Under the pieces are notes generated by a model that had not been told where the DNA came from, did not search any database, and worked only from the letters and a program-made list of their open reading frames with translations. A program made the translations under genes and the position numbers. Of a stretch of DNA of 64,000 nucleotides, positions 26,675-34,216 are shown piece by piece. The first letter of the stretch is position 1; every line of letters starts with the position of its first letter. The stretch comes from Rheinheimera mangrovi. Lineage in GTDB: Bacteria > Pseudomonadota > Gammaproteobacteria > Enterobacterales > Alteromonadaceae. The DNA is taken from positions 4,385,501-4,449,500 of the forward strand of contig NZ_CP034683.1 in NCBI RefSeq assembly GCF_003990335.1, given 5' to 3'.

Positions 26675-27568
26675 GTGGGGACGAACGCTGTGGCTAAAAA
26701 CTGGTTTGAACAATTTGATCAACACAAGGTGTTGTATAGCTATCTGCTTTTTGCTTTGTATTTATTGCTCAACAACAGTATTAACGCCAGCTCAGTCTGG
26801 ATGGAACACCACAGAGATCCATTTGCGACTTTGCAATGGTGGGAACCTTTACTCTGGGAATACAGCAGCGCTGTGGCCACTTTACTAATGACACCGTTTT
26901 TAGTCTGGTTTTTCCACAAAGTACCGCCGCGTTTTCATGCGATAGGCTGGCAGTTATCTCTGCATTTTAGCGCCAGCCTGGTCTTTAGTATCGGACATAT
27001 AGGCCTGATGGTCGCTTTGCGTAAGCTGGTCTATAGCCTGCTGGGTCTGGGTTATGATTTTGGCCCTTTAGCCCGTGAGTTCTTCTATGAATACCGCAAA
27101 GATGTCTGGGGTTATTTGTTTATCTTCGGCCTGTTTCAGCTAGGGCTTTTTGTATATCGCCGCTTAAAAGGCGACGCTATGCTGATTGGTGCTGAGCAAA
27201 CCGAAGATAACACTGCGACTAGCCCCAACAAGGCTTCGCCCGAACATTTTCTGGTACGTAAACTGGATAAAGAATTTCTGGTGAAAGTGGACGATATCGA
27301 TTGGTTAGAATCCTCCGGTAACTATGTCAACTTACATAGCAAAGGGCGGATTTACCCGCTGCGAGCTACCCTCGCCAACATAGTGGAGCTGCTGCAACAC
27401 AAAGGCTTCAGTCGTATTCACCGTAGTTTAGCTGTCAACCATCATGCCATTCATAGCATTAGTTACGAGCCCAGCGGTGATGGCGAAGTTCTACTAAAAA
27501 GCGGCGAGCGGCTGAATTTATCCAGACGTTTTAAAGACGAATTCAGGGGGCGTTTTCAGGCAGGTTAA
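26675..27568 (+). CDS. Membrane-bound LytTR-domain transcriptional regulator
   Basis: About 298 residues: four membrane helices within residues 15-165, a linker, and a C-terminal LytTR DNA-binding domain (IDWLESSGNYVNLHSKGRIY ... FSRIHRSLAVNH ... LNLSRRFKDEFRGRF). The frame is open further upstream. GTG at 26675 has GAGG six bases before it and leads into the first helix, so I choose it; GTG at 26690 is possible. There is no kinase or receiver domain, so the membrane part itself probably senses a signal. The 3' 317 bases are repeated at 34217-34533, on the far side of the peptide-export cassette. Confidence 0.82.
   Translation: MGTNAVAKNWFEQFDQHKVLYSYLLFALYLLLNNSINASSVWMEHHRDPFATLQWWEPLLWEYSSAVATLLMTPFLVWFFHKVPPRFHAIGWQLSLHFSASLVFSIGHIGLMVALRKLVYSLLGLGYDFGPLAREFFYEYRKDVWGYLFIFGLFQLGLFVYRRLKGDAMLIGAEQTEDNTATSPNKASPEHFLVRKLDKEFLVKVDDIDWLESSGNYVNLHSKGRIYPLRATLANIVELLQHKGFSRIHRSLAVNHHAIHSISYEPSGDGEVLLKSGERLNLSRRFKDEFRGRFQAG
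27242..27558 (+). repeat. 317-bp direct repeat, left copy (LytTR domain)
   Basis: Aligns without gaps to 34217-34533 at an offset of 6975 bases. Counting by eye there are 17 mismatches (about 95% identity), with 140 bases (27314-27453) identical. It encodes most of the DNA-binding domain of the intact regulator. Confidence 0.93.
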
Positions 27569-27599
27569 GTCGAAAAAGAAGTAACAGGTGCTGCATACA

Positions 27600-28037
27600 T
27601 CAAGGTGAAGGAATGAAACCTTTCTCAATCAGAGTCTGCCGGAGCAATTGCTCGTTGTAACCAACAATCCTGGTATCAGCGATAAAAATCACCGGCACCA
27701 CCGCCAGATCAGATGCTTTTAATACTGCAAACTGAGCGGAGTCCTTCTGCTGACTGATGTCTTTATACTTCACCTTCAACTTATCCAAATCACTCTTTAA
27801 TGCCTTGCAATAAGAACAATGTTCAGAGGTGTAGATCACTAATGGCATTTGTGCCGATACGCCAAAATGACTGAAGTCGCCTTTATCCACGATGTTTAAG
27901 TTATTGTTTCGGCTGAAATACGAACTGAAGTTATTGTTTCGGCTGAAATACGAATAAGCCGAAAAGACCAGCAACAAGAAACAAAGCAAGTAAGCTCCAT
28001 AATCGCGAACCCAGGTACCAAACAAAAAACGCCTCAT
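27600..28037 (-). CDS. Membrane-anchored glutaredoxin-like CSYC protein
   Basis: A 145-residue protein with one membrane helix (residues about 13-29) and a glutaredoxin/thioredoxin-fold domain: LVIYTSEHCSYCKALKSDL with the CxxC pair, the cis-Pro strand VVPVIFIADTRIVGYNEQ, and a closing helix. The domain should face the periplasm. It is the last gene of the peptide-export cassette, and its ATG overlaps the stop of the preceding CPPC gene by four bases. A ten-residue stretch (YFSRNNN...) directly after the helix is duplicated by a 30-bp DNA repeat. Likely role: redox partner for disulfides of the secreted peptide or of the CPPC proteins (inference). Confidence 0.75.
   Translation of the reverse strand: MRRFLFGTWVRDYGAYLLCFLLLVFSAYSYFSRNNNFSSYFSRNNNLNIVDKGDFSHFGVSAQMPLVIYTSEHCSYCKALKSDLDKLKVKYKDISQQKDSAQFAVLKASDLAVVPVIFIADTRIVGYNEQLLRQTLIEKGFIPSP
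27901..27953. repeat. 30-bp-period tandem repeat in the glutaredoxin-like gene
   Basis: TTATTGTTTCGGCTGAAATA begins at 27901 and again at 27931, each copy followed by CGA. It is in frame and duplicates the juxtamembrane ten residues without breaking the gene. Confidence 0.93.
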
Positions 28038-28546
28038 TGTTTTGGTGTACCTTCAAATTGCTCCAGTGCTTCCTCTGGGTGGAATGTAATAGTTCGCTCG
28101 CCTGGGCTTACCGTATTCACTGTTAATAACCTGATGTTTTTATCTTTGATTTTTTTTAATACAGCCCTATTAATTTTCTCCTGTATCACACAAGGCGGAC
28201 AAAATTTATCCGCCTCTGAGACACTGATCAACACCAGCGTATAGTCTGAGCCTGCAAAGTCGTATTTACCTTTGGTTGCGTTATAAAGCCGGTGCGACTC
28301 CAGCTTGCCTAGCACCTGGTGCTCTGCATTGATATGGCTTGCAAGATCGCGTGTTACTTTATTAAATTTCAGTAAAAACTCACCTCGCTTATTCACCAAA
28401 AATATCTCGGGTATAAATGAAGGTTTACCAACCTCAGCATAATCCAGAGTAGGAACATCCAAAGTCACTTCATTGGCCTGAGCCAGCGCTGTGGCGGCAA
28501 CTAATAACAACAAGGACAGCATCTGCTTTAAGAAAAAACGCCTCAT
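28034..28546 (-). CDS. Periplasmic CPPC thioredoxin-fold protein, copy C
   Basis: A 170-residue exported protein: MRRFFLKQML plus a hydrophobic core forms the signal peptide, cleaved near AQA-NEV. The mature domain has IPEIFLVNKRGEFLLKFNKV, then a strand SDYTLVLIS leading into FCPPCVIQEKINRAVLKKI, the CxxC-plus-helix layout of a thioredoxin fold. The insertion before the CxxC strand is unusual. I do not recognise a named family. It is one of three tandem near-identical genes, and shares four bases (ATGA) with both neighbours. Probable thiol-disulfide role toward the cassette's cysteine peptide (inference). Confidence 0.72.
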   Translation of the reverse strand: MRRFFLKQMLSLLLLVAATALAQANEVTLDVPTLDYAEVGKPSFIPEIFLVNKRGEFLLKFNKVTRDLASHINAEHQVLGKLESHRLYNATKGKYDFAGSDYTLVLISVSEADKFCPPCVIQEKINRAVLKKIKDKNIRLLTVNTVSPGERTITFHPEEALEQFEGTPKQ

Positions 28547-29055
28547 TGTTTTTGTGTTCCTTCAAATTGCTCAAATGCTTCCTCTGGGTGGAAAGTAATA
28601 GTTCGCTCGCCTGAATAGACTTTATTCACTGTTAATAATCTGATGTTTTTATCTTTGATTTTTTTTAATACCGCTCGATTAATTTTGGCCTGTATGACAC
28701 AAGGTGGGCAGTCGGTTTTTGCGTCTGCATCGCTAATGAACACCAGTGTATAGTCTGAGCCTGCAAAGTCGTATTTGTCTTTGGTTGCGTTATAAAGCCG
28801 GTGCGACTCCAGCTTGCCCAGCACCTGGTGCTCTGCATTGATATGGCTGGCAAGATCGCGTGTTACTTTATTAAATTTCAGTAAAAACTCACCTCGCTTA
28901 TTAATCAGAAATATCTCTGGCACAATTGCGGGTTTGCCGACCTCATCATAATCATCTGAAGGAACGTTCAGAATGACGTCATCGGCCTGAGCCATCGCTG
29001 TGGTGACTAAACATAACAACAGGGGCAGCATCTGCTTTAAGAAAAAACGCCTCAT
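28543..29055 (-). CDS. Periplasmic CPPC thioredoxin-fold protein, copy B
   Basis: A 170-residue paralogue of copies A and C, almost identical from IFLINKRGEFLL through SHRLYNATK, with DCPPCVIQAKINRAVLKK as active site. Differences cluster in the signal peptide, the segment just after cleavage (DDYDEVGKPAIVPE) and the residues directly before CPPC. Its signal peptide begins with the same MRRFFLKQML as copy C, and the junction DNA is repeated as well, so the duplication unit included the gene boundary. ATGA overlaps on both sides. Confidence 0.72.
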   Translation of the reverse strand: MRRFFLKQMLPLLLCLVTTAMAQADDVILNVPSDDYDEVGKPAIVPEIFLINKRGEFLLKFNKVTRDLASHINAEHQVLGKLESHRLYNATKDKYDFAGSDYTLVFISDADAKTDCPPCVIQAKINRAVLKKIKDKNIRLLTVNKVYSGERTITFHPEEAFEQFEGTQKQ

Positions 29056-29543
29056 TGTTTCAGACTACCTTCAGATTGCTCCAACGCTTCCGGGGAGAAT
29101 GTAATAGTTCGCTCGCCTGAATAGACTTTATTCACTGTTAATAATCTGATGTTTTTATCTTTGATTTTTTTTAATACCGCTCGATTAATTTTGTCCTGTA
29201 TGACACAAGGCGGGCAGTAGTTTTCTGCGTCTGAATCGCTGATGAACACCAGCGTATAGTCTGAGCCAGCAAAATCGTATTTGCCTTTGGTTGCATTATA
29301 AAGCCGGTGCGACTCCAGCTTGCCCAGCACCTGGTGCTCTGCATTGATATGGCTGGCAAGATCGCGTGTTACTTCATTAAATTTCAGCAAAAACTCACCA
29401 CGTTTATTAACCAGGAATATCTCTGGTATAAATACCGGTACTCCCACTTGATTATAATCCAGCGATGGAACGTTCAAAGTGACTTCATTCGGCTGAGCCA
29501 ACGCACCAGTCACAACAAATAACAAAGAAAATAAAATACGCAT
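29052..29543 (-). CDS. Periplasmic CPPC thioredoxin-fold protein, copy A
   Basis: A 163-residue protein, first of the tandem trio in transcription order. Its signal peptide (MRILFSLLFVVTGALAQ) differs from the other two, while the mature part is nearly the same, with YCPPCVIQDKINRAVLKK. The C-terminus lacks the His-Pro-Glu-Glu found in copies B and C. It starts 12 bases after the permease stop. The distinct signal suggests this is the ancestral copy and that B and C arose later, but the direction of duplication is inference. Confidence 0.72.
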   Translation of the reverse strand: MRILFSLLFVVTGALAQPNEVTLNVPSLDYNQVGVPVFIPEIFLVNKRGEFLLKFNEVTRDLASHINAEHQVLGKLESHRLYNATKGKYDFAGSDYTLVFISDSDAENYCPPCVIQDKINRAVLKKIKDKNIRLLTVNKVYSGERTITFSPEALEQSEGSLKQ

Positions 29544-29555
29544 AATCCGAAGTCC

Positions 29556-31913
29556 TTATTGCAGATGATGCCAGCTGTGGTGCTTTATCTTGCTTACCGA
29601 TACATGCAACACAACCAGAGTAAAAAACAAAAAAGCGAAGTTAAAGCCAATAAACAGCAGATCAAGATTGAAATTGCTGCTTGCTGCGTCCAATTGCACA
29701 AATAAGTACGGCAATGCCAGCGCGCAGCAAAACACCAGTGGCACATAAATCGCCGACAGAGTTACTAGTTCTTTAAGTATAAGTTGGCTGTGCCTGGCAC
29801 CTAAGGTCAGGCGCAAAGCCAACTCTCTGGCTGATTTTTTTGTCAATAAGCTGACGGCATTCAGGCAAAACAACAGGCTGCTCACCAAGACCACTAGCGT
29901 TAACACCAAAGAGGTACTTAATAGCGCCAATTGCGGTGCTTGCTGCTGGCTAATCAACTCTGAGGCTGAAACCACCTGCGGGTTTTGCAGGGTCGTATCC
30001 AACCTGCTTAATTCCTGTTGTACCAGTTGCAGCAAAGGCTCAGGCGAGGCTGTACTTTTAAGCACTATATATTCCTCCCCGGTAATAGTAGGCATAGTGC
30101 GATATACAGTGGGGGTAACCGGGTCGTCCGGGTTTATGCGGTGAATGTCTTTAACCACACCAACCACCTGAATGGCGCGGCGCTCGCCATCAGTCATCGT
30201 CTGGGTTATTTGTGCCTGAGAAAGCGGCATATCTTTAAAGTGTTGCAGCCATAACGACTCTGAAATCACCACTTGCCAGTAGTTGTCCCAGTTCAGGTGC
30301 TGGCCCTGTAGCAGCTCTATACCCATAACCTCAAAATAGTTTGGCGAAATATGGTTGGTTAATACCTGGGCATTATTTCGCCCTGTCAGCGCTGCGCCTG
30401 TACTGGTGTAAAAATTGACATAAGCAGCTGACGGAAACAGCACTGGGCTTGAGGTGAGCGCTGCCTGCTCGATTTCAGCTGTAGCCGTTAAATTATTAAC
30501 CAGTAACGCAGGCACCTTATTGACATAATAAGTGCCGCCAAACTTTGGAAAATCGAAGCTAACAATAAATAGCTGATCGGTGCTGTAGCCACGATCCAGT
30601 TGACTGTACTGCCACTGTTTCTGCAATAGCTGACTGGAGTAAGTTAGCGCGCCGCTGCTTAGCACAAAAAGTGCAGCCAGTAGCACAAAGGTTTGTACTT
30701 TCTCTGCTTTAGACACAGTAGCACCACGGCCCAGAGAATGCTGAGTCCATCTATGCTGTGCATACAAAATGAGGCTGATCACAATAGACACACCCACCAA
30801 CAATTGCAGCAACAGGCTGAGTTTTGCCACTGATAACTCAAACTGAGTAGCAGGTATATCCGGCAGCATCAGGCTTAACAGCCAGGCTCCTGGCCAGAAC
30901 AGTAACAAAGAAACCATCAGTACCAGGCCAACAGTGACCAACATTTCAAGGTGGCGCTGATAAGCCAATTGCGCAGCAGTGGCACCGAGCATTTGGCGCA
31001 GCGACATTTCATTCAGCCTTTTGTCGCTGGCACTGGCAATATGGCTGGTAAAAGCCAGCAGGCTAAATAACAGCAAACCAATAAATAGCTGACTCAGTAA
31101 TTCCAGCCTGGCTTTAATAGTCTCAAATTGGCGGACCGACATGCCAAAAGCTGCTGAGGTACTAAAGCTTTCGTCATCAAATAACAGCGCTTCGTCTTTT
31201 AGTTCAGTTTCAAGCTGTGCCAGTTGCGGTAAAACTGGGCTGTTATGCAGCACATAGCTGAACACATCAGGGCTTAGCTGGTCGCCATCTGACAGCCCTA
31301 ACTGCGCTAAAAAGCTAAAAGGCACCACCAGATCAGCATGTTGCTCCGAGCGAAAACTAACAAAATCAGCCGGCATTACAGCAGCTATCACCGCCAGTTT
31401 GCCGTTTAACGTCAGGGTTTGGCCTATCACATTTTTTTGCTGGAAATGCGCGGTCCAAAACTGGTGGCTAATGGCAAGCTGCAGTTGCATATCAGCCGTA
31501 GGAAATTCCATAGCCGTAAAGCTGCCAAGCGCAGGTTTTAAACCTAACTCACTGAAACCGCCGGAAATAAAAGCAGCAGCAACTTCATGCTCCTGCTCAG
31601 CGTCAGACCATTTCAGCCAGCGCATTTTTTCGTAAAGCACTGTCAGTTGTGCTCGTTGCTGGAATTCTTTTGCCAGATACGAAGCTAAAGGCGATGCATT
31701 ATTACCCTGTTGATGCACAATTTGAGTCACAGTGCCTGAAGGCTTCAACGCAGCAAAACCAGGGCTCAGATAGGTTGCCTGAATAGTCCAGACTTGCAGT
31801 AGTAAGGCGATAGGTAAGGACACCAGGCATAAACTTAGCCAGGTGCCAGCACTGGTTTTATGGCGTAACCACCAGTTGTGCAGTAAATCTGCGATTAATT
31901 TCAACTCAGCCAT
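29556..31913 (-). CDS. MacB/FtsX-type ABC permease, duplicated (about 785 aa)
   Basis: A long permease with two FtsX modules: a first membrane helix near residue 25, a large periplasmic MacB-type domain, three helices (around LLFSLLAFTSHIASASD), a helix pair, a second periplasmic domain, and three C-terminal helices including SARELALRLTLGARHSQL. Single-copy MacB permeases are about half this length without the ATPase; this double form resembles the large ADOP-type permeases. I choose the ATG at 31913, one base after the ATPase stop; further ATGs at 31931 and 31979 overlap the ATPase gene. MacB-type systems move substrates from periplasm to outside rather than across the inner membrane. Confidence 0.8.
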   Translation of the reverse strand: MAELKLIADLLHNWWLRHKTSAGTWLSLCLVSLPIALLLQVWTIQATYLSPGFAALKPSGTVTQIVHQQGNNASPLASYLAKEFQQRAQLTVLYEKMRWLKWSDAEQEHEVAAAFISGGFSELGLKPALGSFTAMEFPTADMQLQLAISHQFWTAHFQQKNVIGQTLTLNGKLAVIAAVMPADFVSFRSEQHADLVVPFSFLAQLGLSDGDQLSPDVFSYVLHNSPVLPQLAQLETELKDEALLFDDESFSTSAAFGMSVRQFETIKARLELLSQLFIGLLLFSLLAFTSHIASASDKRLNEMSLRQMLGATAAQLAYQRHLEMLVTVGLVLMVSLLLFWPGAWLLSLMLPDIPATQFELSVAKLSLLLQLLVGVSIVISLILYAQHRWTQHSLGRGATVSKAEKVQTFVLLAALFVLSSGALTYSSQLLQKQWQYSQLDRGYSTDQLFIVSFDFPKFGGTYYVNKVPALLVNNLTATAEIEQAALTSSPVLFPSAAYVNFYTSTGAALTGRNNAQVLTNHISPNYFEVMGIELLQGQHLNWDNYWQVVISESLWLQHFKDMPLSQAQITQTMTDGERRAIQVVGVVKDIHRINPDDPVTPTVYRTMPTITGEEYIVLKSTASPEPLLQLVQQELSRLDTTLQNPQVVSASELISQQQAPQLALLSTSLVLTLVVLVSSLLFCLNAVSLLTKKSARELALRLTLGARHSQLILKELVTLSAIYVPLVFCCALALPYLFVQLDAASSNFNLDLLFIGFNFAFLFFTLVVLHVSVSKIKHHSWHHLQ

Positions 31914-31914
31914 C

Positions 31915-32589
31915 TCAGACAAATCGCCCATCAGATAAACGCAGCACTCGTTTGGCTTTGTTGGCAAAACTAACATCATGGGTGATCAAACAAATGGTTT
32001 TACCTGAGTCATTCAGTTGCTGCAAAATATCGAAAATAAGCTCTGCTGTAGCGCTGTCGAGGTTGCCGGAAGGCTCATCGGCCAAAATTAACGACGGGTT
32101 ATTGATAATAGCCCGGGCAATAGCCACCCTTTGCTGCTGACCACCCGATAACTGCGAGGGTAAACGATCCTTAAACTGCAGCATGCCCACCTGTTCCAGT
32201 ACCTGCTCCGCCTTTTCCCGGTACTGGGCTTTAGGTACATCCGAGTTGTAACTCAGAGGAACACAAACATTCTGATAAACACTTAAATGGTTTAGCAGGT
32301 TAAAGTTTTGAAAAATAAAGCCAATTTCCCGGTTTTTTAACAAAGCAACAGATTTTTCCGTCAGCTGCCTGACGTCATGCCCCAGCAAAAAGTAGTGCCC
32401 CTGACCTGGTGGGTTCACCAGTCCCAAAATAGATAACAAGGTGCTTTTGCCTGAACCCGAAGTACCAAGAATAGCCACATAGTCTTGTTGCTCTATCGTC
32501 AGGTTTAGCTGATCCAGCACTAACTGTTCAGTGCCATGATAAGAAAAACAAAGTTGTTGTAACCGTATAAGTTCTGAAGTTTGTGTCAT
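31915..32589 (-). CDS. MacB/LolD-type ABC ATPase
   Basis: A 224-residue ATPase: Walker A GTSGSGKST near residue 42, the Q-loop, signature LSGGQQQRVAIARAI near 147, Walker B LILADEPSGNLD, and H-loop THD. This is the MacB/LolD/FtsE subgroup, in which ATP hydrolysis drives mechanical movement of the periplasmic domains. The ATG overlaps the HlyD-type gene stop (ATGA). Confidence 0.92.
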   Translation of the reverse strand: MTQTSELIRLQQLCFSYHGTEQLVLDQLNLTIEQQDYVAILGTSGSGKSTLLSILGLVNPPGQGHYFLLGHDVRQLTEKSVALLKNREIGFIFQNFNLLNHLSVYQNVCVPLSYNSDVPKAQYREKAEQVLEQVGMLQFKDRLPSQLSGGQQQRVAIARAIINNPSLILADEPSGNLDSATAELIFDILQQLNDSGKTICLITHDVSFANKAKRVLRLSDGRFV

Positions 32590-33824
32590 AAGTGATATAC
32601 GTCTTGTTCTGCCTGTTGTGCCGGAATAAGCACAACCTGCTCCCCGGCTGAAAGTGAAGGAGTCAGCTCCAGATGGCCTTTGGCACTCTGGTGGACTGTA
32701 ATTTGGCTTTTAACCAGCTGCCCCTGCTGATACTGATACACCCACCATTTGTCAAAAAGCTCAAAATCATCTGGCGCCTGCACTGCCGCAACACTGGTGG
32801 TACGACTGGACTGGATCTGTGCTTCAACGGATTGGTCCAGGTTCAGGCTGTCGCTTTGCGCTGTTAAACGCAACCGCACCTGAATAGCGCCTTCCCGTAC
32901 TATAGGGTCAATAAACTCAACCACACCTGGAAACTCGCCTGCCGGTGTTTTAATCACAGCCGTATCGCCAGCGGCCAGCGCTGTGGCTGAATACTGAGGA
33001 ACCATCACTTCTGCATACAAAGGACTGCTTTTCACCAGCTCAAGCAATACCTGGCCCTGGCTGACAGATTGACCCACATGGGCGCTCAGGCTTTTAATCA
33101 CTCCGGCAGCTGGGGCATAGATAGTCAGTGCAGCTAAACGTTCTGCCAGATAGTTGGCCCGCTCTTTTACCACATGAAGCTTGGTCGCCATCGCTGCGCT
33201 TTGCTCGGTAACAGACTGGCGAAACAGCTGGATTTGCTTGCGCAAATTTTCAGCTTCAAAACGGGCTTGTTCCGCCATCAGCCGATATTGTTCGTACTTC
33301 ACAGCGGGTAACACACCACTATTTTTTAGCTGTTCATTGGCCGACAGTTCCAGTAGCTGGCGTTGGTATTCACTTTCAGCTTTGGCTGTTGCCATTTCCA
33401 GTTGCAATTGCTGAGTATTCAGCTCACTTTTTCGCAGGGCTGCGTCAGAACTGGCTTCAGCGACAGCCAGCTCAGCTTCTTTTTGTTCACGTAACAGCGC
33501 CAGATTTTTTAACACAAACAAAGGGGCACCAGCTTCTATAAATTGACCCTGTGATGCGGTGACACTTTCAATAAGGCTGCTTTCAGGCGCCGCAATAAGT
33601 TGCTGTTGTAAACTAACTATTTTGCCCGTGCCAAAAACAGCTTGTTGCCGCTGTTCACTCCAGACTGTGCCGGGTGACGCCAACCGCTGCCGAACAGCAG
33701 AACCCGGGCCTGACAGCAAGCCTATGCTGATCAACAGCAGACAAAGCAAAGCCCCAACCAGCACTGCTATCAAAGCACGCCGGCGAAAAGAAGGTTTAGA
33801 TTTTAATAAGATATAACGATGCAC
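32586..33824 (-). CDS. MacA/HlyD-type periplasmic adaptor protein
   Basis: A 412-residue adaptor: an N-terminal membrane anchor (residues about 17-37), a split biotinyl-lipoyl motif (SLIESVTASQGQFIEAGAPL and, on return, APAAGVIKSLSAHVGQSVSQ), a long coiled-coil hairpin between them, and a beta-barrel with membrane-proximal domain behind. It starts with GTG at 33824; AGAGG lies 10 bases upstream. It follows the small peptide gene by 43 bases. It would connect the permease to an outer-membrane channel such as TolC encoded elsewhere. Confidence 0.87.
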   Translation of the reverse strand: MHRYILLKSKPSFRRRALIAVLVGALLCLLLISIGLLSGPGSAVRQRLASPGTVWSEQRQQAVFGTGKIVSLQQQLIAAPESSLIESVTASQGQFIEAGAPLFVLKNLALLREQKEAELAVAEASSDAALRKSELNTQQLQLEMATAKAESEYQRQLLELSANEQLKNSGVLPAVKYEQYRLMAEQARFEAENLRKQIQLFRQSVTEQSAAMATKLHVVKERANYLAERLAALTIYAPAAGVIKSLSAHVGQSVSQGQVLLELVKSSPLYAEVMVPQYSATALAAGDTAVIKTPAGEFPGVVEFIDPIVREGAIQVRLRLTAQSDSLNLDQSVEAQIQSSRTTSVAAVQAPDDFELFDKWWVYQYQQGQLVKSQITVHQSAKGHLELTPSLSAGEQVVLIPAQQAEQDVYHL

Positions 33825-33867
33825 CTGAAACGAACCTCTGTTTGTATGTGTGATTCGATACTAACGG

Positions 33868-34078
33868 CTAATTCATAACCGGAACATCTGGAAGCTCTGG
33901 AAGTGATGGATCATCACCACAGACTACAACTTTAATGCATTGACCAGGACCAAAACAATTAACAAGCTCAGTACACCAAGCATAAGCGGAAGCGCTAGCA
34001 ATAAGCAGCGATAAGCAGCGATAAGCCTACAAATAACTTCTTTTTGTGGTTAAACATAAACGAATTTTTTAGTTTCAT
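33868..34078 (-). pseudogene. Secreted four-cysteine peptide gene, out of frame through a 10-bp repeat
   Basis: ATG at 34078 has AAGGAAG seven bases upstream. As written, the frame ends at a TAG (33995-33997) after 27 residues. Removing one of three 10-bp units (33997-34026) restores a 66-residue protein ending at TAG 33868-33870. Its features are a basic N-terminus (HKKK), the hydrophobic core LFVGLSLLIASASAYA with an Ala-x-Ala cleavage site, then a 36-residue mature peptide. Cysteines fall at 32, 38, 44 and 50 (C-x5-C-x5-C-x5-C), followed by an acidic, Pro-rich tail (DDPSLPELPDVP). In the present frame no start codon serves the mature part. It heads the adaptor-exporter-redox operon. I recognise no family. 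It could be a dead gene or the off state of a slippage switch. Confidence 0.72.
33997..34026. repeat. Three tandem 10-bp units in the peptide signal sequence
   Basis: On the plus strand: AGCAATAAGC, AGCGATAAGC, AGCGATAAGC. Two copies would keep the peptide frame; three break it. Ten is not a multiple of three, so each gain or loss switches frame. Confidence 0.93.
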
Positions 34079-34216
34079 AAAATCTTCCTTTGATTATCAT
34101 TTTTAAACCCATTTCAGGCACACATGTATACTTAATGTTTAATATTTGTGTGTCAAGAGTTTTTTTACCGAAATTAAAGACTCAACTAATGAAGCCACAA
34201 CAACACCAGTTCACCT
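34079..34216 (-). promoter_or_regulatory. Probable promoter region of the peptide cassette
   Basis: AT-rich DNA before the peptide gene. On the minus strand there is a TTGACA (34151-34156) and, 20 bases on, TATACA (34125-34130), a longer spacing than usual. CACACA and TGTGTG arms (about 34121 and 34147) flank this. A TTAGTTGAG near 34185 resembles a LytTR half-site. None is conclusive. Confidence 0.35.

Noticed and set aside
28034..29543. CRISPR-like or transposon repeat from the triplicated DNA
   Set aside because: The repeated units are complete protein genes with signal peptides; there are no spacers, inverted ends or transposase.
33868..34006. Independent translation of the mature cysteine peptide from an internal start
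   Set aside because: In that frame a TAG lies just upstream (in GTAGGCTTAT), and no ATG, GTG or TTG occurs between it and the mature part.
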